A DNA stretch of 23,940 nt from an uncultured Verrucomicrobia subdivision 3 bacterium (GTDB lineage Bacteria; Verrucomicrobiota; Verrucomicrobiae; Limisphaerales; UBA11358), in contig CAINDH010000077.1 in the NCBI GenBank assembly GCA_903847285.1, positions 1 through 23,940 on the forward strand. The letters run 5' to 3'. The notes under the pieces were generated by a model. The model worked only from the letters and a program-made list of their open reading frames with translations, ran no database searches and was not told the origin of the DNA. Shown here piece by piece: positions 1 through 7,034 of this stretch. How positions within the stretch are numbered: position 1 is the first letter of the stretch; each line of letters starts with the position of its first letter. A program made the position numbers and the translations under genes.

Positions 1-1188
1 ACGGGGGATTATTTTTGGCATGGGTCATATGCCGAGACATCCAAATCCAGCGGCGGCGGCCATACACAATCATCGGATGCCAGCTACACTTGGGGTGGTA
101 TCAACTGGACGTTACAGGCGCACCGAGAAAGCACCAGCACGGTTGATGGCGAACAAACGAGCCATACTGATGATACCTGGAACGCGCCGAACATACCAAA
201 TCCGTTATTTGGGGGAGAATACAGCGGCATCATCAACATCCCTGGCGTGGATATGTCGGTGGTTGGTTGGAGTGGCACTTCCGGCGGCGGCAACGGCTTT
301 GGGCCGACTTGGGTGCATCATTTTTACGCCAAGAACGTGAAACACTTCTGGTATTGGAATCTTGGCGGAGGCAACAAGAACGTAATGGAAGTCACCGCCG
401 GGGCGCATACCACGGCGACACTGTTCACGGGCGGAAAGTCGGGGAGCAAGCGGCGGAATTTATACAAGATTGCCGGTTCAGCGGAGGAGTATGGAAAATC
501 AATGGTTGGTGGCTGGGCCTACACGCCGGTCAGGCCGACTCCAAAAAATGGAATCAGATTGTGCGGGCAATATGCCAATAAGGACGGGGTAGTGTTCGTG
601 GTCATTGCAGACAATGAAACGCGTAATTTGCAAGTCAACTGCCCGGGAATAAAACACTACAACGCGGGGGTGTCGGCGGAGAAACAAGGGTGCACGCCAA
701 TGAGATTGCACTTTAGAGATCGTCCATGGGTGTGGCCAAATTGGTATACAAACAGTGGATATTCTGGTTGTTTTACTTTAAAAGCCGTGTGCAACAAGGA
801 TTGGGGAACAAATCCTACCACTCTTGCAACCATCAATTGGGGATACAGTATTGACACAAGCGGACACCAGCATCATCAACCATACACTAACAATGGCATT
901 CAGGGCAGTTGTAGCGCGATTATCATCGAATCATTTACCGACTATACTACAAACTTTGGTTACGGTAACTGGCCTGGTGTAATTCTTGAAGCTCATTACA
1001 TTGGATGCTGTGAAGATGGTGAATTGAATTGGGTTCAGACTTACACTGAATATACAAATGGGGTTCAGTCAGCTAAAAACGCTCCCGACCCGCCACCTGG
1101 TCCATATTACTGGCTTACTAACGAGATCAATGATCACCTTCACAATTACACTGAGTATGCAGATTGGCTAAACGGCTCATGCCCATGA
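1..1188 (+). CDS. Unrecognised Trp/Gly/Tyr-rich protein, 5' end outside window
   Basis: The frame is open from the first base of the window to TGA at 1186-1188 (395 residues visible), so the start lies upstream. I do not recognise a family. The visible part is rich in Trp, Gly, Tyr, Asn and Thr and contains many Cys residues, including a CC pair near the C-terminus (HYIGCCEDGELNW). No membrane helix is visible, and the composition is typical of an extracellular or periplasmic beta-rich protein. A central stretch (VGGWAYTPVRPT, then VVFVVIADNE) reads like the C-terminal part of large secreted verrucomicrobial proteins, but that is a recollection and not a demonstrated match. The second half is clearly more AT-rich than the housekeeping genes to the right. 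The stop overlaps the next gene's ATG (ATGA), so the two are probably co-translated. Confidence 0.75.
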   Translation, partial: TGDYFWHGSYAETSKSSGGGHTQSSDASYTWGGINWTLQAHRESTSTVDGEQTSHTDDTWNAPNIPNPLFGGEYSGIINIPGVDMSVVGWSGTSGGGNGFGPTWVHHFYAKNVKHFWYWNLGGGNKNVMEVTAGAHTTATLFTGGKSGSKRRNLYKIAGSAEEYGKSMVGGWAYTPVRPTPKNGIRLCGQYANKDGVVFVVIADNETRNLQVNCPGIKHYNAGVSAEKQGCTPMRLHFRDRPWVWPNWYTNSGYSGCFTLKAVCNKDWGTNPTTLATINWGYSIDTSGHQHHQPYTNNGIQGSCSAIIIESFTDYTTNFGYGNWPGVILEAHYIGCCEDGELNWVQTYTEYTNGVQSAKNAPDPPPGPYYWLTNEINDHLHNYTEYADWLNGSCP

Positions 1189-1697
1189 AAACAAAACGAT
1201 TAATAACTCTGGTTGTCGCGATCTGCTTGATTGTGGTGTTCGCCGCAATGTTGCTGAAGCAACACCATCCACCCATCACGGAGCATGAAACATCCTCTGA
1301 TGCTACTAGTTCAAGCAGTGCATCAAACAGTGCAGCGTCTATCACGACCCAATCCAAAACGGCAGTTAAGGCAGAAGTGAGCAGTAAAACCAATGCCGTT
1401 AGCGCAGAAGTTTTTTCCATGAAAATCATGGACTCAAAAACCGGACATTGCGCTCTTGTCGGTTTGGATAGGAAGACCATTACCTTGAAGGACAAAAACG
1501 GCAGTATCATTTGGACTGTGGACTTGGCCAAGGAGGCGTCCAAGCGTGGGTGGCAGCACCTAGAGGGCATAGAGTTTGGGGCGTTTAATGAAAAGAGGCC
1601 TATCCTATGGGTGGAAGTTGTAAACGCTTCTTTTGAATTGGATTTAAATACAGGCAAAATAATAGGAATAGGAGGAGGAAGAATGCATAATCCATGA
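1185..1697 (+). CDS. Small membrane-anchored or secreted hypothetical protein
   Basis: 170 residues. I chose ATG 1185 because it overlaps the previous stop in an ATGA arrangement and starts directly at MKTKR before a hydrophobic stretch; TTG 1164 and ATG 1179 are in-frame alternatives. Residues 1-22 (MKTKRLITLVVAICLIVVFA) form a signal peptide or single N-terminal membrane anchor. Residues about 30-70 are a Ser/Thr/Ala-rich low-complexity linker. The C-terminal ~90 residues alternate beta-like strands (KTITLKDKNGSIIWTVDL; then LEGIEFGAFNEKRPILWVEV) and resemble one or two beta-propeller-like blades; this is inference. No known family is recognised. Tight coupling to the upstream secreted-type protein suggests a partner such as an anchor, inhibitor or immunity protein, but nothing in the sequence proves this. 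Confidence 0.65.
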   Translation: MKTKRLITLVVAICLIVVFAAMLLKQHHPPITEHETSSDATSSSSASNSAASITTQSKTAVKAEVSSKTNAVSAEVFSMKIMDSKTGHCALVGLDRKTITLKDKNGSIIWTVDLAKEASKRGWQHLEGIEFGAFNEKRPILWVEVVNASFELDLNTGKIIGIGGGRMHNP

Positions 1698-1780
1698 GAA
1701 GGCGTTGGCTGAACTTAAAGGGGTCATAAAGGGGGCAGTCCTGCCTTGACGCAAAAGGCGCTGATAGTTAAACCGGTTTC

Positions 1781-1944
1781 ATGCCCCGGCAGCTACGGAT
1801 TGAATACCCCGGCGCGATTGCTTATCCGCCTTTGCCTCAAGCTACGGTGGGACAGGCTTGATGAATCGCGGTGATCGCCGCGAGCCGATTTTCAAAGATG
1901 ACTTTGACCGGAAACGGTTCGTCAGCACCTTGGACGAGGTTTGC
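1781..1944 (+). pseudogene. N-terminal relic of a REP-associated tyrosine transposase (RAYT, Y1_Tnp/IS200-like)
   Basis: ATG 1781 opens with MPRQLRIEYPGAI, the typical beginning of RAYT/Y1_Tnp proteins. Reading then runs through unrelated sequence to TGA 1859-1861. From 1861, in another frame, it resumes as MNRGDRREPIFKDDFDRKRF followed by VSTLDEVC, the next part of the same family (usually joined as ...GAI-YHV-MNRGDRRE...). After Cys (1942-1944) homology stops; the catalytic HUH/Tyr region is absent. So this is a 5' fragment, interrupted by about 40 bp at 1820-1860 and truncated just before rpoN. It cannot encode an active transposase. It marks past mobile-element activity at the junction between the accessory cassette on the left and the housekeeping genes on the right. 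Confidence 0.8.
1820..1860 (+). repeat. REP-like hairpin element inserted in the RAYT relic
   Basis: This is the segment that separates the two matching halves of the RAYT N-terminus. It contains an imperfect hairpin: CCGCC (1826-1830) pairs with GGTGG (1846-1850, one G-U pair), then comes an internal bulge (TTT against TAC), an inner GC/GC pair (1834-1835 with 1841-1842) and a CTCAA loop. A short stem with an internal bulge is the form expected of REP elements, which RAYTs are thought to mobilise. Calling it a REP is inference from structure; the copy number in the genome is unknown. Confidence 0.5.
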
Positions 1945-1945
1945 A

Positions 1946-1961
1946 TTGGAAATTTTTCCAA
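1946..1961. repeat. Perfect inverted repeat upstream of rpoN
   Basis: TTGGAAA-TT-TTTCCAA, 7-bp perfect arms around a 2-bp centre, lying directly after the RAYT relic and 61 bp before the chosen rpoN start. It could be a regulator operator or chance in an AT-rich segment. No family assignment is possible from the sequence. Confidence 0.4.
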
Positions 1962-1983
1962 GCGGGATTCATGCCAATTAGTC

Positions 1984-2013
1984 TTGAGCTTTTAAGGCTC
2001 AATCCGTTATGTT
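1984..2013 (+). promoter_or_regulatory. Inverted repeat overlapping a possible sigma-70 promoter for rpoN
   Basis: TTGAGCTTTTAAGGCTCAA (1984-2002) forms a 7-bp stem with a 5-nt loop if one G-U pair is allowed. The left arm TTGAGC (1984-1989) can act as a -35 box (4/6) with TATGTT (2008-2013, 4/6) as a -10 box after an 18-bp spacer. The -10 ends 8 bp before ATG 2022, so a transcript from it would be nearly leaderless. The overlap of a hairpin and -35 could mean operator control. Weak matches; purely a sequence-based proposal. Confidence 0.3.
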
Positions 2014-2021
2014 CCCGCGTG

Positions 2022-3530
2022 ATGGGACCCGGACTTTCACTTTCACAACGGCTGACGCAGTCGCTGGTGCTGGCGCCGCAACTGCAGCACTCGCTGGCGT
2101 TGCTCCAAGCGCCCACGCTCGAACTCAAGGCGCTCGTCGCCGCCGAGCTGGAGCAAAATCCGGTGCTGGAAGAAATTCAGGAGATGGATTCTGAGGAGCG
2201 CGAAAATAAGTCGGATGCCGATGGCGAATCTAGTTCGCCCGATCTGAGTGAGCCGCCGGAGGATGTTCAATTTGATTCCACAGTTCAGGAAAAAACGGTC
2301 GGCGAGGCTGCCGAGCCGGTGGATGACTTTCAAGCGGAGTTCGACAAGCTGGTGCAGATGGATCAGGACTGGCGTGATCATTTTGCCGCCGGCAGTTCGC
2401 CGGTTCGCACGACGACGGAGGACGAGGAGAAGCGGCAGTTCATGTTCGATTCGCTCACGGTGCAGACTTCGCTCGCGCAGCATCTCGTCGAGCAGGTGCG
2501 GGATGCGGGCTTGGATGAGACGGAGCAAGGCATTGCCGAGTTGATCATCGGCAACATCGATGAATACGGTTATCTCAATGTCACCCTGGAAGAACTCGCT
2601 GCCACCAGCGGCTTGCCGGTCGAGACGGTGCTGGATGTCCTGGAAGTCATCCAAGGTTTTGAACCGTCCGGCGTTGGTGCACGCGACTTGCGCGAATGTT
2701 TGATGCTACAGCTTGAACGCGCGCATCTGGATCGCACACTGGAATTTCAAATCATCCGCGACCACATGGAATTGCTCGGCAAACGGCGCATTCCGGAAAT
2801 CGCTCGCGGCACCGGACGTTCGCTGGATGATGTTCAGGAAGCGCTCGCGCGCATCGCCAAGCTGGAGCCGCGTCCCGGCCGGGCATTTCTCTCCGTCACC
2901 GAGCAATACGTCGCGCCTGAAGTTTTTGTCGTGAAGAACGGCGAAGACTACCTCGTCACCACCAACGACGAGCAGATTCCCCACCTGCGCATCAGCAACG
3001 TCTATAAAGACTTGATGTCCGGTGGCGCGAACGACGCCGAGGTTAAGAATTACATCCGCGAAAAAATTCGCGCCGGAAAATTTCTCATCAAGAGCTTGCA
3101 GCAACGGCAGTCCACCATTTGCAACATCGGCAAGGAGATCGTGAAACGGCAGCGCGAGTTCATGGACAAGGGTATCGCGTTTCTCAAGCCGATGACGATG
3201 GCGCAAGTTGCCGAGGTCGTGGGCGTGCATGAAACGACCGTCAGCCGTGGCGTGTCCGGCAAATATATCGAGACTCCGCAGGGCGTGTTCGAGATGAAGT
3301 ATTTTTTCACCGCCGGTCTGGCGACGTCCAGCGGCAGCGACGTTTCCAACACGAGCGTGAAGGATATGATCGCGGAAATCTTCAAGGCGGAGAATACCAC
3401 CAAGCCGCTCTCTGATCAGGAAGTCGTGAAGATGCTCACTGACAAAGGCATCAATATCGCCCGCCGCACCGTGGCGAAATACCGCGACAAACTGGGAATT
3501 CTCCCATCAAATCTGCGGAAGGTTTATTGA
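2022..3530 (+). CDS. rpoN: RNA polymerase sigma-54 factor RpoN
   Basis: 502 residues, normal length for the family. Sigma-54 directs RNA polymerase to -24/-12 promoters and needs an AAA+ activator. Region I is at residues 4-48 with the expected Gln/Leu pattern (LSQRLTQSLVLAPQLQHSLA, then LLQAPTLEL). Region II (about 50-125) is a long acidic linker. The core-binding domain spans about 130-330 (GVGARDLRECL; LEPRPGRAF). The DNA-binding part has a helix-turn-helix (AQVAEVVGVHETTVSRGVSG), and the RpoN box is ARRTVAKYRD at residues 480-489. ATG 2022 was preferred because region I starts right after it; ATG 1971 and TTG 1941 are longer in-frame options, but their extra residues look unlike the family. 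The gene ends tail-to-tail with cvfB, overlapping by 7 bp. No sigma-54 activator is visible in the window. Confidence 0.95.
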   Translation: MGPGLSLSQRLTQSLVLAPQLQHSLALLQAPTLELKALVAAELEQNPVLEEIQEMDSEERENKSDADGESSSPDLSEPPEDVQFDSTVQEKTVGEAAEPVDDFQAEFDKLVQMDQDWRDHFAAGSSPVRTTTEDEEKRQFMFDSLTVQTSLAQHLVEQVRDAGLDETEQGIAELIIGNIDEYGYLNVTLEELAATSGLPVETVLDVLEVIQGFEPSGVGARDLRECLMLQLERAHLDRTLEFQIIRDHMELLGKRRIPEIARGTGRSLDDVQEALARIAKLEPRPGRAFLSVTEQYVAPEVFVVKNGEDYLVTTNDEQIPHLRISNVYKDLMSGGANDAEVKNYIREKIRAGKFLIKSLQQRQSTICNIGKEIVKRQREFMDKGIAFLKPMTMAQVAEVVGVHETTVSRGVSGKYIETPQGVFEMKYFFTAGLATSSGSDVSNTSVKDMIAEIFKAENTTKPLSDQEVVKMLTDKGINIARRTVAKYRDKLGILPSNLRKVY

Positions 3531-4456
3531 GGTTTTGGCGGTTTAGCGGCTGGCCTCGCGGGGCGCGCGTTTATAGCTACAGCGCTCTGGCCACTTTCAC
3601 TTCCCGGTTGCCAGTTAGAATTATCCAGCAGTTCAATCCCCGGCTTGAGGAAACGGATGCGACGGCTTTTGTATAGCGCGGCGAGCGCAAGCTTGAAGGC
3701 GTTCTTGCTCACGCCAAACGTTTCGCGGATGGCGGCCGGTGAACTGGCGTCATCAAAATCCAATTTGCCGCCGTTGGCCTGAAGTTCTTGCACGATTTTT
3801 AATTTCAGCGGCAGCACGCGCTTGTAGCCGGATGCATCGAGACGCAAATCAATCTTTCCCTGTTCGTTGATGAGGCGGATGAAGCCTTGCAGGCGCTGGC
3901 CGGGTTCAAGTGGCGCCGCGAGATTGTCGTGGTAAAGCAAACCGAGGTGAGCGTTCTCGACGATGCACGAATATCCCAGCGGCGTGCGCGTGGCGACGAG
4001 GAGATTTACCGGTTGGCCAACGGCGTAGGCGGGCGTTTCTTTGCTCAAGTGACGGCGCAGCCGGGCGCTGGCGTAGATGCGATTCGTTTTTTCATCAAGA
4101 CAGATGGCGACGACGATACGTTGGCCGACACTGGGGCTTTTTTCCTGTTCGCGATATGGCAGCAGCAAATCTTTGGCGAGACCCCAATTCAAAAACGCCC
4201 CGGCGGTCGGGTGCATTCCGACGACTTCGAGCGCGGCAAAATCGCCGACTTCGGCGAATGGTTTTTCTGTTGTGGCGACCAGGCGATCTTCTGAATCACG
4301 ATAGACGAAAACCTCGAGTTTGATGCCCGGATAGAGGTCCGCGGGGATGTAACGCTTGGGTAGGAGAATTTCACCAAGGTCGCCGCCGTTGAGGTAAAGT
4401 CCGGGCGCGGATTCGCGGACGATGGAGAGGGAATTGCGTTTGCCAAGGATTGCCAT
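3524..4456 (-). CDS. cvfB: CvfB/YitL-like S1-domain RNA-binding protein
   Basis: 310 residues. CvfB-family proteins are cytoplasmic RNA-binding regulators built of S1 repeats plus a winged helix. The N-terminus (MAILGKRNSLSIVRES, GLYLNGG, LGEILLPKRY) is the family signature. S1-like segments lie at about 1-60, 65-130 and 145-210, and a winged-helix domain at about 225-285 (AAIRETFGVSKNAFKLALAA, LYKSRRIRF). The C-terminal ~25 residues are a Pro/Ala-rich tail (ARPARPAAKPPKPQ). ATG 4456 was chosen over TTG 4486 because the family motif starts there. The stop overlaps the rpoN stop region on the other strand. It follows a 52-aa membrane protein gene by 46 bp and is probably co-transcribed with it. 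Confidence 0.85.
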   Translation of the reverse strand: MAILGKRNSLSIVRESAPGLYLNGGDLGEILLPKRYIPADLYPGIKLEVFVYRDSEDRLVATTEKPFAEVGDFAALEVVGMHPTAGAFLNWGLAKDLLLPYREQEKSPSVGQRIVVAICLDEKTNRIYASARLRRHLSKETPAYAVGQPVNLLVATRTPLGYSCIVENAHLGLLYHDNLAAPLEPGQRLQGFIRLINEQGKIDLRLDASGYKRVLPLKLKIVQELQANGGKLDFDDASSPAAIRETFGVSKNAFKLALAALYKSRRIRFLKPGIELLDNSNWQPGSESGQSAVAINARPARPAAKPPKPQ

Positions 4457-4502
4457 GCGCGGAGAGATTAAACCGGCGCGTGGCAAAGGGAGAGCGGAAA
4501 AT

Positions 4503-4661
4503 TCAGTGCGTGCGGGAGTTGCTGCTGAACATCACCAAGGCGGCGGCGGCTGCGAACACCATCGCCACAGCAATGGCCACGAGGATATGTTTGATTTTGC
4601 GTTCGCGCTGCCACGCTTGCTGGCGCGGGAATAATGCTTTGCCAAGGGTGCGGATGGGCAT
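4503..4661 (-). CDS. Small single-pass membrane protein, 52 aa
   Basis: ATG 4661 to TGA 4503-4505. The cytoplasmic N-terminal half is basic (MPIRTLGKALFPRQQAWQRE, RKIKH) and is followed by one membrane helix of about 20 residues (ILVAIAVAMVFAAAAALVMF) and a short polar tail (SSNSRTH). An AGGA (4667-4670 on the plus strand, read in reverse) sits 5-6 nt before the ATG, one of the better ribosome sites in the window. TATAAT is present at 4673-4678 in reverse but lies too close to the start to be a convincing promoter. No family recognised. Its layout matches the 58-aa protein at 20777: an LF(P/G) motif, an Arg/Lys-rich stretch, one helix, then a short S-x-x-(K/R) tail. Sits 46 bp upstream of cvfB. 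Confidence 0.65.
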   Translation of the reverse strand: MPIRTLGKALFPRQQAWQRERKIKHILVAIAVAMVFAAAAALVMFSSNSRTH

Positions 4662-4777
4662 GGTGAATCCTGATTATATTTTTACTTCTGATTGGATTCG
4701 TCCATGTAAACGGCTGGCTCGGCATACGTCCATAACAAACCGATTAAATTCCTGATGGTTTCTGCCAGCACCGAGCG

Positions 4778-5878
4778 TCAGCAGGCTTGTATCAACACGC
4801 GAAATGCACGACCAAGGTGTTCCGGATGCGTTAAGGTTTGAAACTGGCGGATTTGCTTGGGCTCCAGCGGCGCGAATAAGTTTTCCTGCACCGCCGCGCC
4901 GAGAATACGCGTGAGAAACTGAGGCTGGGTGCAGAAGTTTTCAGTCTGTAGTCCGGCGGTTTCACCGGCGTTTTGAATTGCGGAGAAGTTGACGTGCGCA
5001 GTCAAATCCTGTTCGCCTGGATTGGCCAGCACATCGTCCACGGCGCGGTGGCGATGGTAGGCGCGCAACGTGCCGTTGAGGCGGGCAGGGGAGAACATCT
5101 CGTCCGCAGCGAAGCCATAGTCAATGGCGAGCAACTTACCGTGTGCCAGAATGTCAGCCGCCGCGCGCCACCAGTTTTCGGCGGCTGGGCTGGTTTCGAT
5201 GGTGTAGCCGTCAGGTAACACTGCTTCCAATTCTGAATTCTGGATTTTGAATTGTGAATTCTGCAGCCGCGTCCAAATAAATTTTTCACCATCAAGCATC
5301 ACGCCCCACTCGAACCAGTTTTTTGCTTTCGCATTCCAGCCGTAGCGGTGGACGGGAAAAGCATCAATCAGTTCGTTGCTGAAAAAAATGCCATTAATTT
5401 TTTTTGGCTGGGTTTGGCTGGAGCCTAGCCCCACCGAGTTGAGATTTGCTTCCCAGCGGACATTGGGAAATTTTTTCAGGGTCGCTTGCTGCCAGGCTTG
5501 TCGGGCGGGCGAAGGCTCAACGATACAGTATTCGATTTCAGAAAATAATTTTGGCGCGTGAATTTGCAGCCAGTTTAAAATGTCCGCGGCGAGTTTGCCG
5601 TCATGTGCGCCCGCTTCGATGATTTTTAATTTTTCATTTTTAATTATGAATTGCTTCAAGTTTTCCAGCCATCTTACGAATTGGAAGGCGAGCAGTTCGC
5701 CGAACAGGCTGCCGGTGCTGACGCTGGTGATGAAGTCACCGGTGCGTCCCACGTTGTCCTGATTCCGCTCGTAATAACCAGTTTCGGGACAATAGAGAGC
5801 GAGTTCCATGAAGCGCGCAAAAGAAATTGCGCCGTCCACGCGAATTTCTTCGCGGATATGTTCGGCGGGCATTTTCAT
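4778..5878 (-). CDS. MidA/NDUFAF7-family SAM-dependent methyltransferase
   Basis: 366 residues from ATG 5878 (MKMPAEHIREEIRVDGAISF); ATG 5872 is an alternative, and the longer upstream extension is unlike the family and would overlap pilT. The family (COG1565) is a class I methyltransferase; the mitochondrial member methylates an arginine of complex I, while bacterial substrates are mostly unknown. Signature parts: FARFMELALYCPETGYY (residues ~21-37), GRTGDFITSVS, the SAM-binding loop EAGAHDGKLAADIL, FSNELIDAFPVHR, and AIDYGFAADE. Two stretches are unusual, FIIKNEKLKII and NSQFKIQNSELE: they are encoded by AT-rich simple-repeat islands inserted in frame. A third insert (GLGSSQTQPKK) precedes the INGIFFSNEL motif. 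Divergent from pilT across 52 bp. Confidence 0.85.
   Translation of the reverse strand: MKMPAEHIREEIRVDGAISFARFMELALYCPETGYYERNQDNVGRTGDFITSVSTGSLFGELLAFQFVRWLENLKQFIIKNEKLKIIEAGAHDGKLAADILNWLQIHAPKLFSEIEYCIVEPSPARQAWQQATLKKFPNVRWEANLNSVGLGSSQTQPKKINGIFFSNELIDAFPVHRYGWNAKAKNWFEWGVMLDGEKFIWTRLQNSQFKIQNSELEAVLPDGYTIETSPAAENWWRAAADILAHGKLLAIDYGFAADEMFSPARLNGTLRAYHRHRAVDDVLANPGEQDLTAHVNFSAIQNAGETAGLQTENFCTQPQFLTRILGAAVQENLFAPLEPKQIRQFQTLTHPEHLGRAFRVLIQAC
5227..5264 (-). repeat. In-frame AT-rich repeat island in the methyltransferase gene
   Basis: On the coding strand this is a run of AATTC-type units (GAATTCACAATTCAAAATCC, then AGAATTCAGAATTGG) encoding NSQFKIQNSELE. The composition contrasts with the GC-rich gene around it, and the segment keeps the frame. 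Such AATTC-rich units are typical of dispersed intergenic repeats; that this is one is inference. Confidence 0.5.
5622..5652 (-). repeat. In-frame AT-rich (A5T/GA5T) repeat island in the methyltransferase gene
   Basis: Coding-strand sequence AATTCATAATTAAAAATGAA followed by AAATTAAAAAT encodes FIIKNEKLKI, immediately before the SAM-binding loop. The same kind of sequence (TTTAAAAATGAAAAATGAAA) occurs between nadK and the lacI gene at 13061-13080. Confidence 0.5.
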
Positions 5879-5930
5879 TGCTTGCAGGCAGACATGGCTT
5901 TGATTAGTGTCGCGGCAACGGAGAAAACTT

Positions 5931-7028
5931 ATGGCTAAAATTGACGCGTTTTTCAACTTGATGTTCGAGCAAAAGGCTTCCGACCTCCACATGGCGTCGG
6001 GTAATCCGCCCATGATGCGCATCAACGGTGACCTGCAGCGTGTGGATTATCCACCCCTCGAGAGCGACGGACTGAAAGCCATGCTCTACGAAATCGCACC
6101 TGATTACAAAATCAAAGTGTTCGAGGAAACGGGCGACGTGGATTTCGGATACGAAATTCCAAATATTTCGCGCTTCCGCGTGAACTTCTTTAATCAGAAA
6201 GCCGGCGTGGCGGCGGTGTTCCGCCAGATTCCAAGTCGCGTGCTGTCGTTTGAAGACTTTGACAAGCTCGAAGCCCCACTGCCGCCGGTGTTCAAAAAGT
6301 TTGCGATGCTGCATCGTGGGCTTGTCGTCGTAACGGGCCCTACCGGTTCCGGCAAATCGACTACCCTCGCAGCCATCGTGGATTACGCGAACCGCAATCG
6401 CAAAGATCACATCATCACGATTGAGGACCCGATTGAATTTGTTCACGAAAGCAAAAGCTGCCTCGTGAATCACCGCGAAGTCGGCGTCCACACGAAGTCC
6501 TTCGCCGCCGCGCTACGCGGATCTTTGCGCGAAGACCCGGATATCATCATGGTCGGTGAAATGCGCGACTTGGAAACCATCGAACTGGCGATCACCGCTG
6601 CTGCGACTGGCCACTTGGTATTTGGCACGCTGCACACTCAGAGCGCGGCGAAGACGGTGGATCGTATCATTGACGTATTCCCGGCAGACCAACAGAACAA
6701 GATTCGCCAGACGCTTTCCGAAGCGTTGAAAGGCGTCGTGGCGCAGACGCTTTTTAAACGTTGCGATAAAAAGGGCCGGTTAGCGGCGTTTGAAGTTTTG
6801 GTTTTCAACACTGCGGTTGCCAACCTCGTGCGCGAAGGTAAGACGCATCAGATCCAAGGCATGATCCAGGTCGGTAAGAAATTTGGCAACCAACAGTTGG
6901 ACGATCACATCATGGAGCACGTCCGCATGAAAAAAATTACGCCGGAAGACGCCTACGACAAGGCGCTCGACAAGAAAAAATTCCGCGTGCTGCTCGCGCA
7001 TCCGCCAGAAGACGACGACGCGATGTAA
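5931..7028 (+). CDS. pilT: Type IV pilus retraction ATPase PilT
   Basis: 365 residues from ATG 5931, preceded by GGAG at 5920-5923 (7-nt spacing); the longer GTG/ATG-less extension upstream was rejected. PilT is a cytoplasmic hexameric ATPase that depolymerises the pilus and powers twitching. The N-terminal PAS-like domain (~1-110) includes SDLHMASGNPPMMRINGDL. Walker A is GPTGSGKST (136-144), the Asp box IITIEDPIEF, Walker B DIIMVGEMRD (204-213) and the His box TGHLVFGTLHT (227-237). NLVREGKTHQIQGMIQ and the C-terminal QLDDHIMEHV are typical of true PilT. First gene of a three-gene operon; 6 bp separate it from the second ATPase. Shares a 52-bp divergent region with the methyltransferase gene. 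Confidence 0.95.
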   Translation: MAKIDAFFNLMFEQKASDLHMASGNPPMMRINGDLQRVDYPPLESDGLKAMLYEIAPDYKIKVFEETGDVDFGYEIPNISRFRVNFFNQKAGVAAVFRQIPSRVLSFEDFDKLEAPLPPVFKKFAMLHRGLVVVTGPTGSGKSTTLAAIVDYANRNRKDHIITIEDPIEFVHESKSCLVNHREVGVHTKSFAAALRGSLREDPDIIMVGEMRDLETIELAITAAATGHLVFGTLHTQSAAKTVDRIIDVFPADQQNKIRQTLSEALKGVVAQTLFKRCDKKGRLAAFEVLVFNTAVANLVREGKTHQIQGMIQVGKKFGNQQLDDHIMEHVRMKKITPEDAYDKALDKKKFRVLLAHPPEDDDAM

Positions 7029-7034
7029 ACCATT

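Noticed and set aside
1698..1945. A new short gene starting at ATG 1781
   Set aside because: The peptide is a RAYT N-terminus cut by a stop after 26 codons, with the next part in another frame; it is a relic.
3887..4323. Long open frames of 135-137 codons on the plus strand opposite cvfB
   Set aside because: They are antisense shadows of the GC-rich cvfB gene, with low-complexity Arg-rich translations and no family signal.
4673..4678. TATAAT on the minus strand as a promoter for the 52-aa gene
   Set aside because: A start of transcription from it would fall within about 5 nt of the ATG and exclude the AGGA ribosome site; no good -35 was found.
4717..4776. GCTCGG/CCGAGC inverted repeat after the methyltransferase gene as a terminator
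   Set aside because: Arms are only 6 bp with a 48-bp loop and no T-run.
5879..5930. Sigma-54 (-24/-12) promoter before pilT
   Set aside because: No TGGCAC-N5-TTGC-like match with correct GG/GC spacing was found in the 52-bp divergent region.
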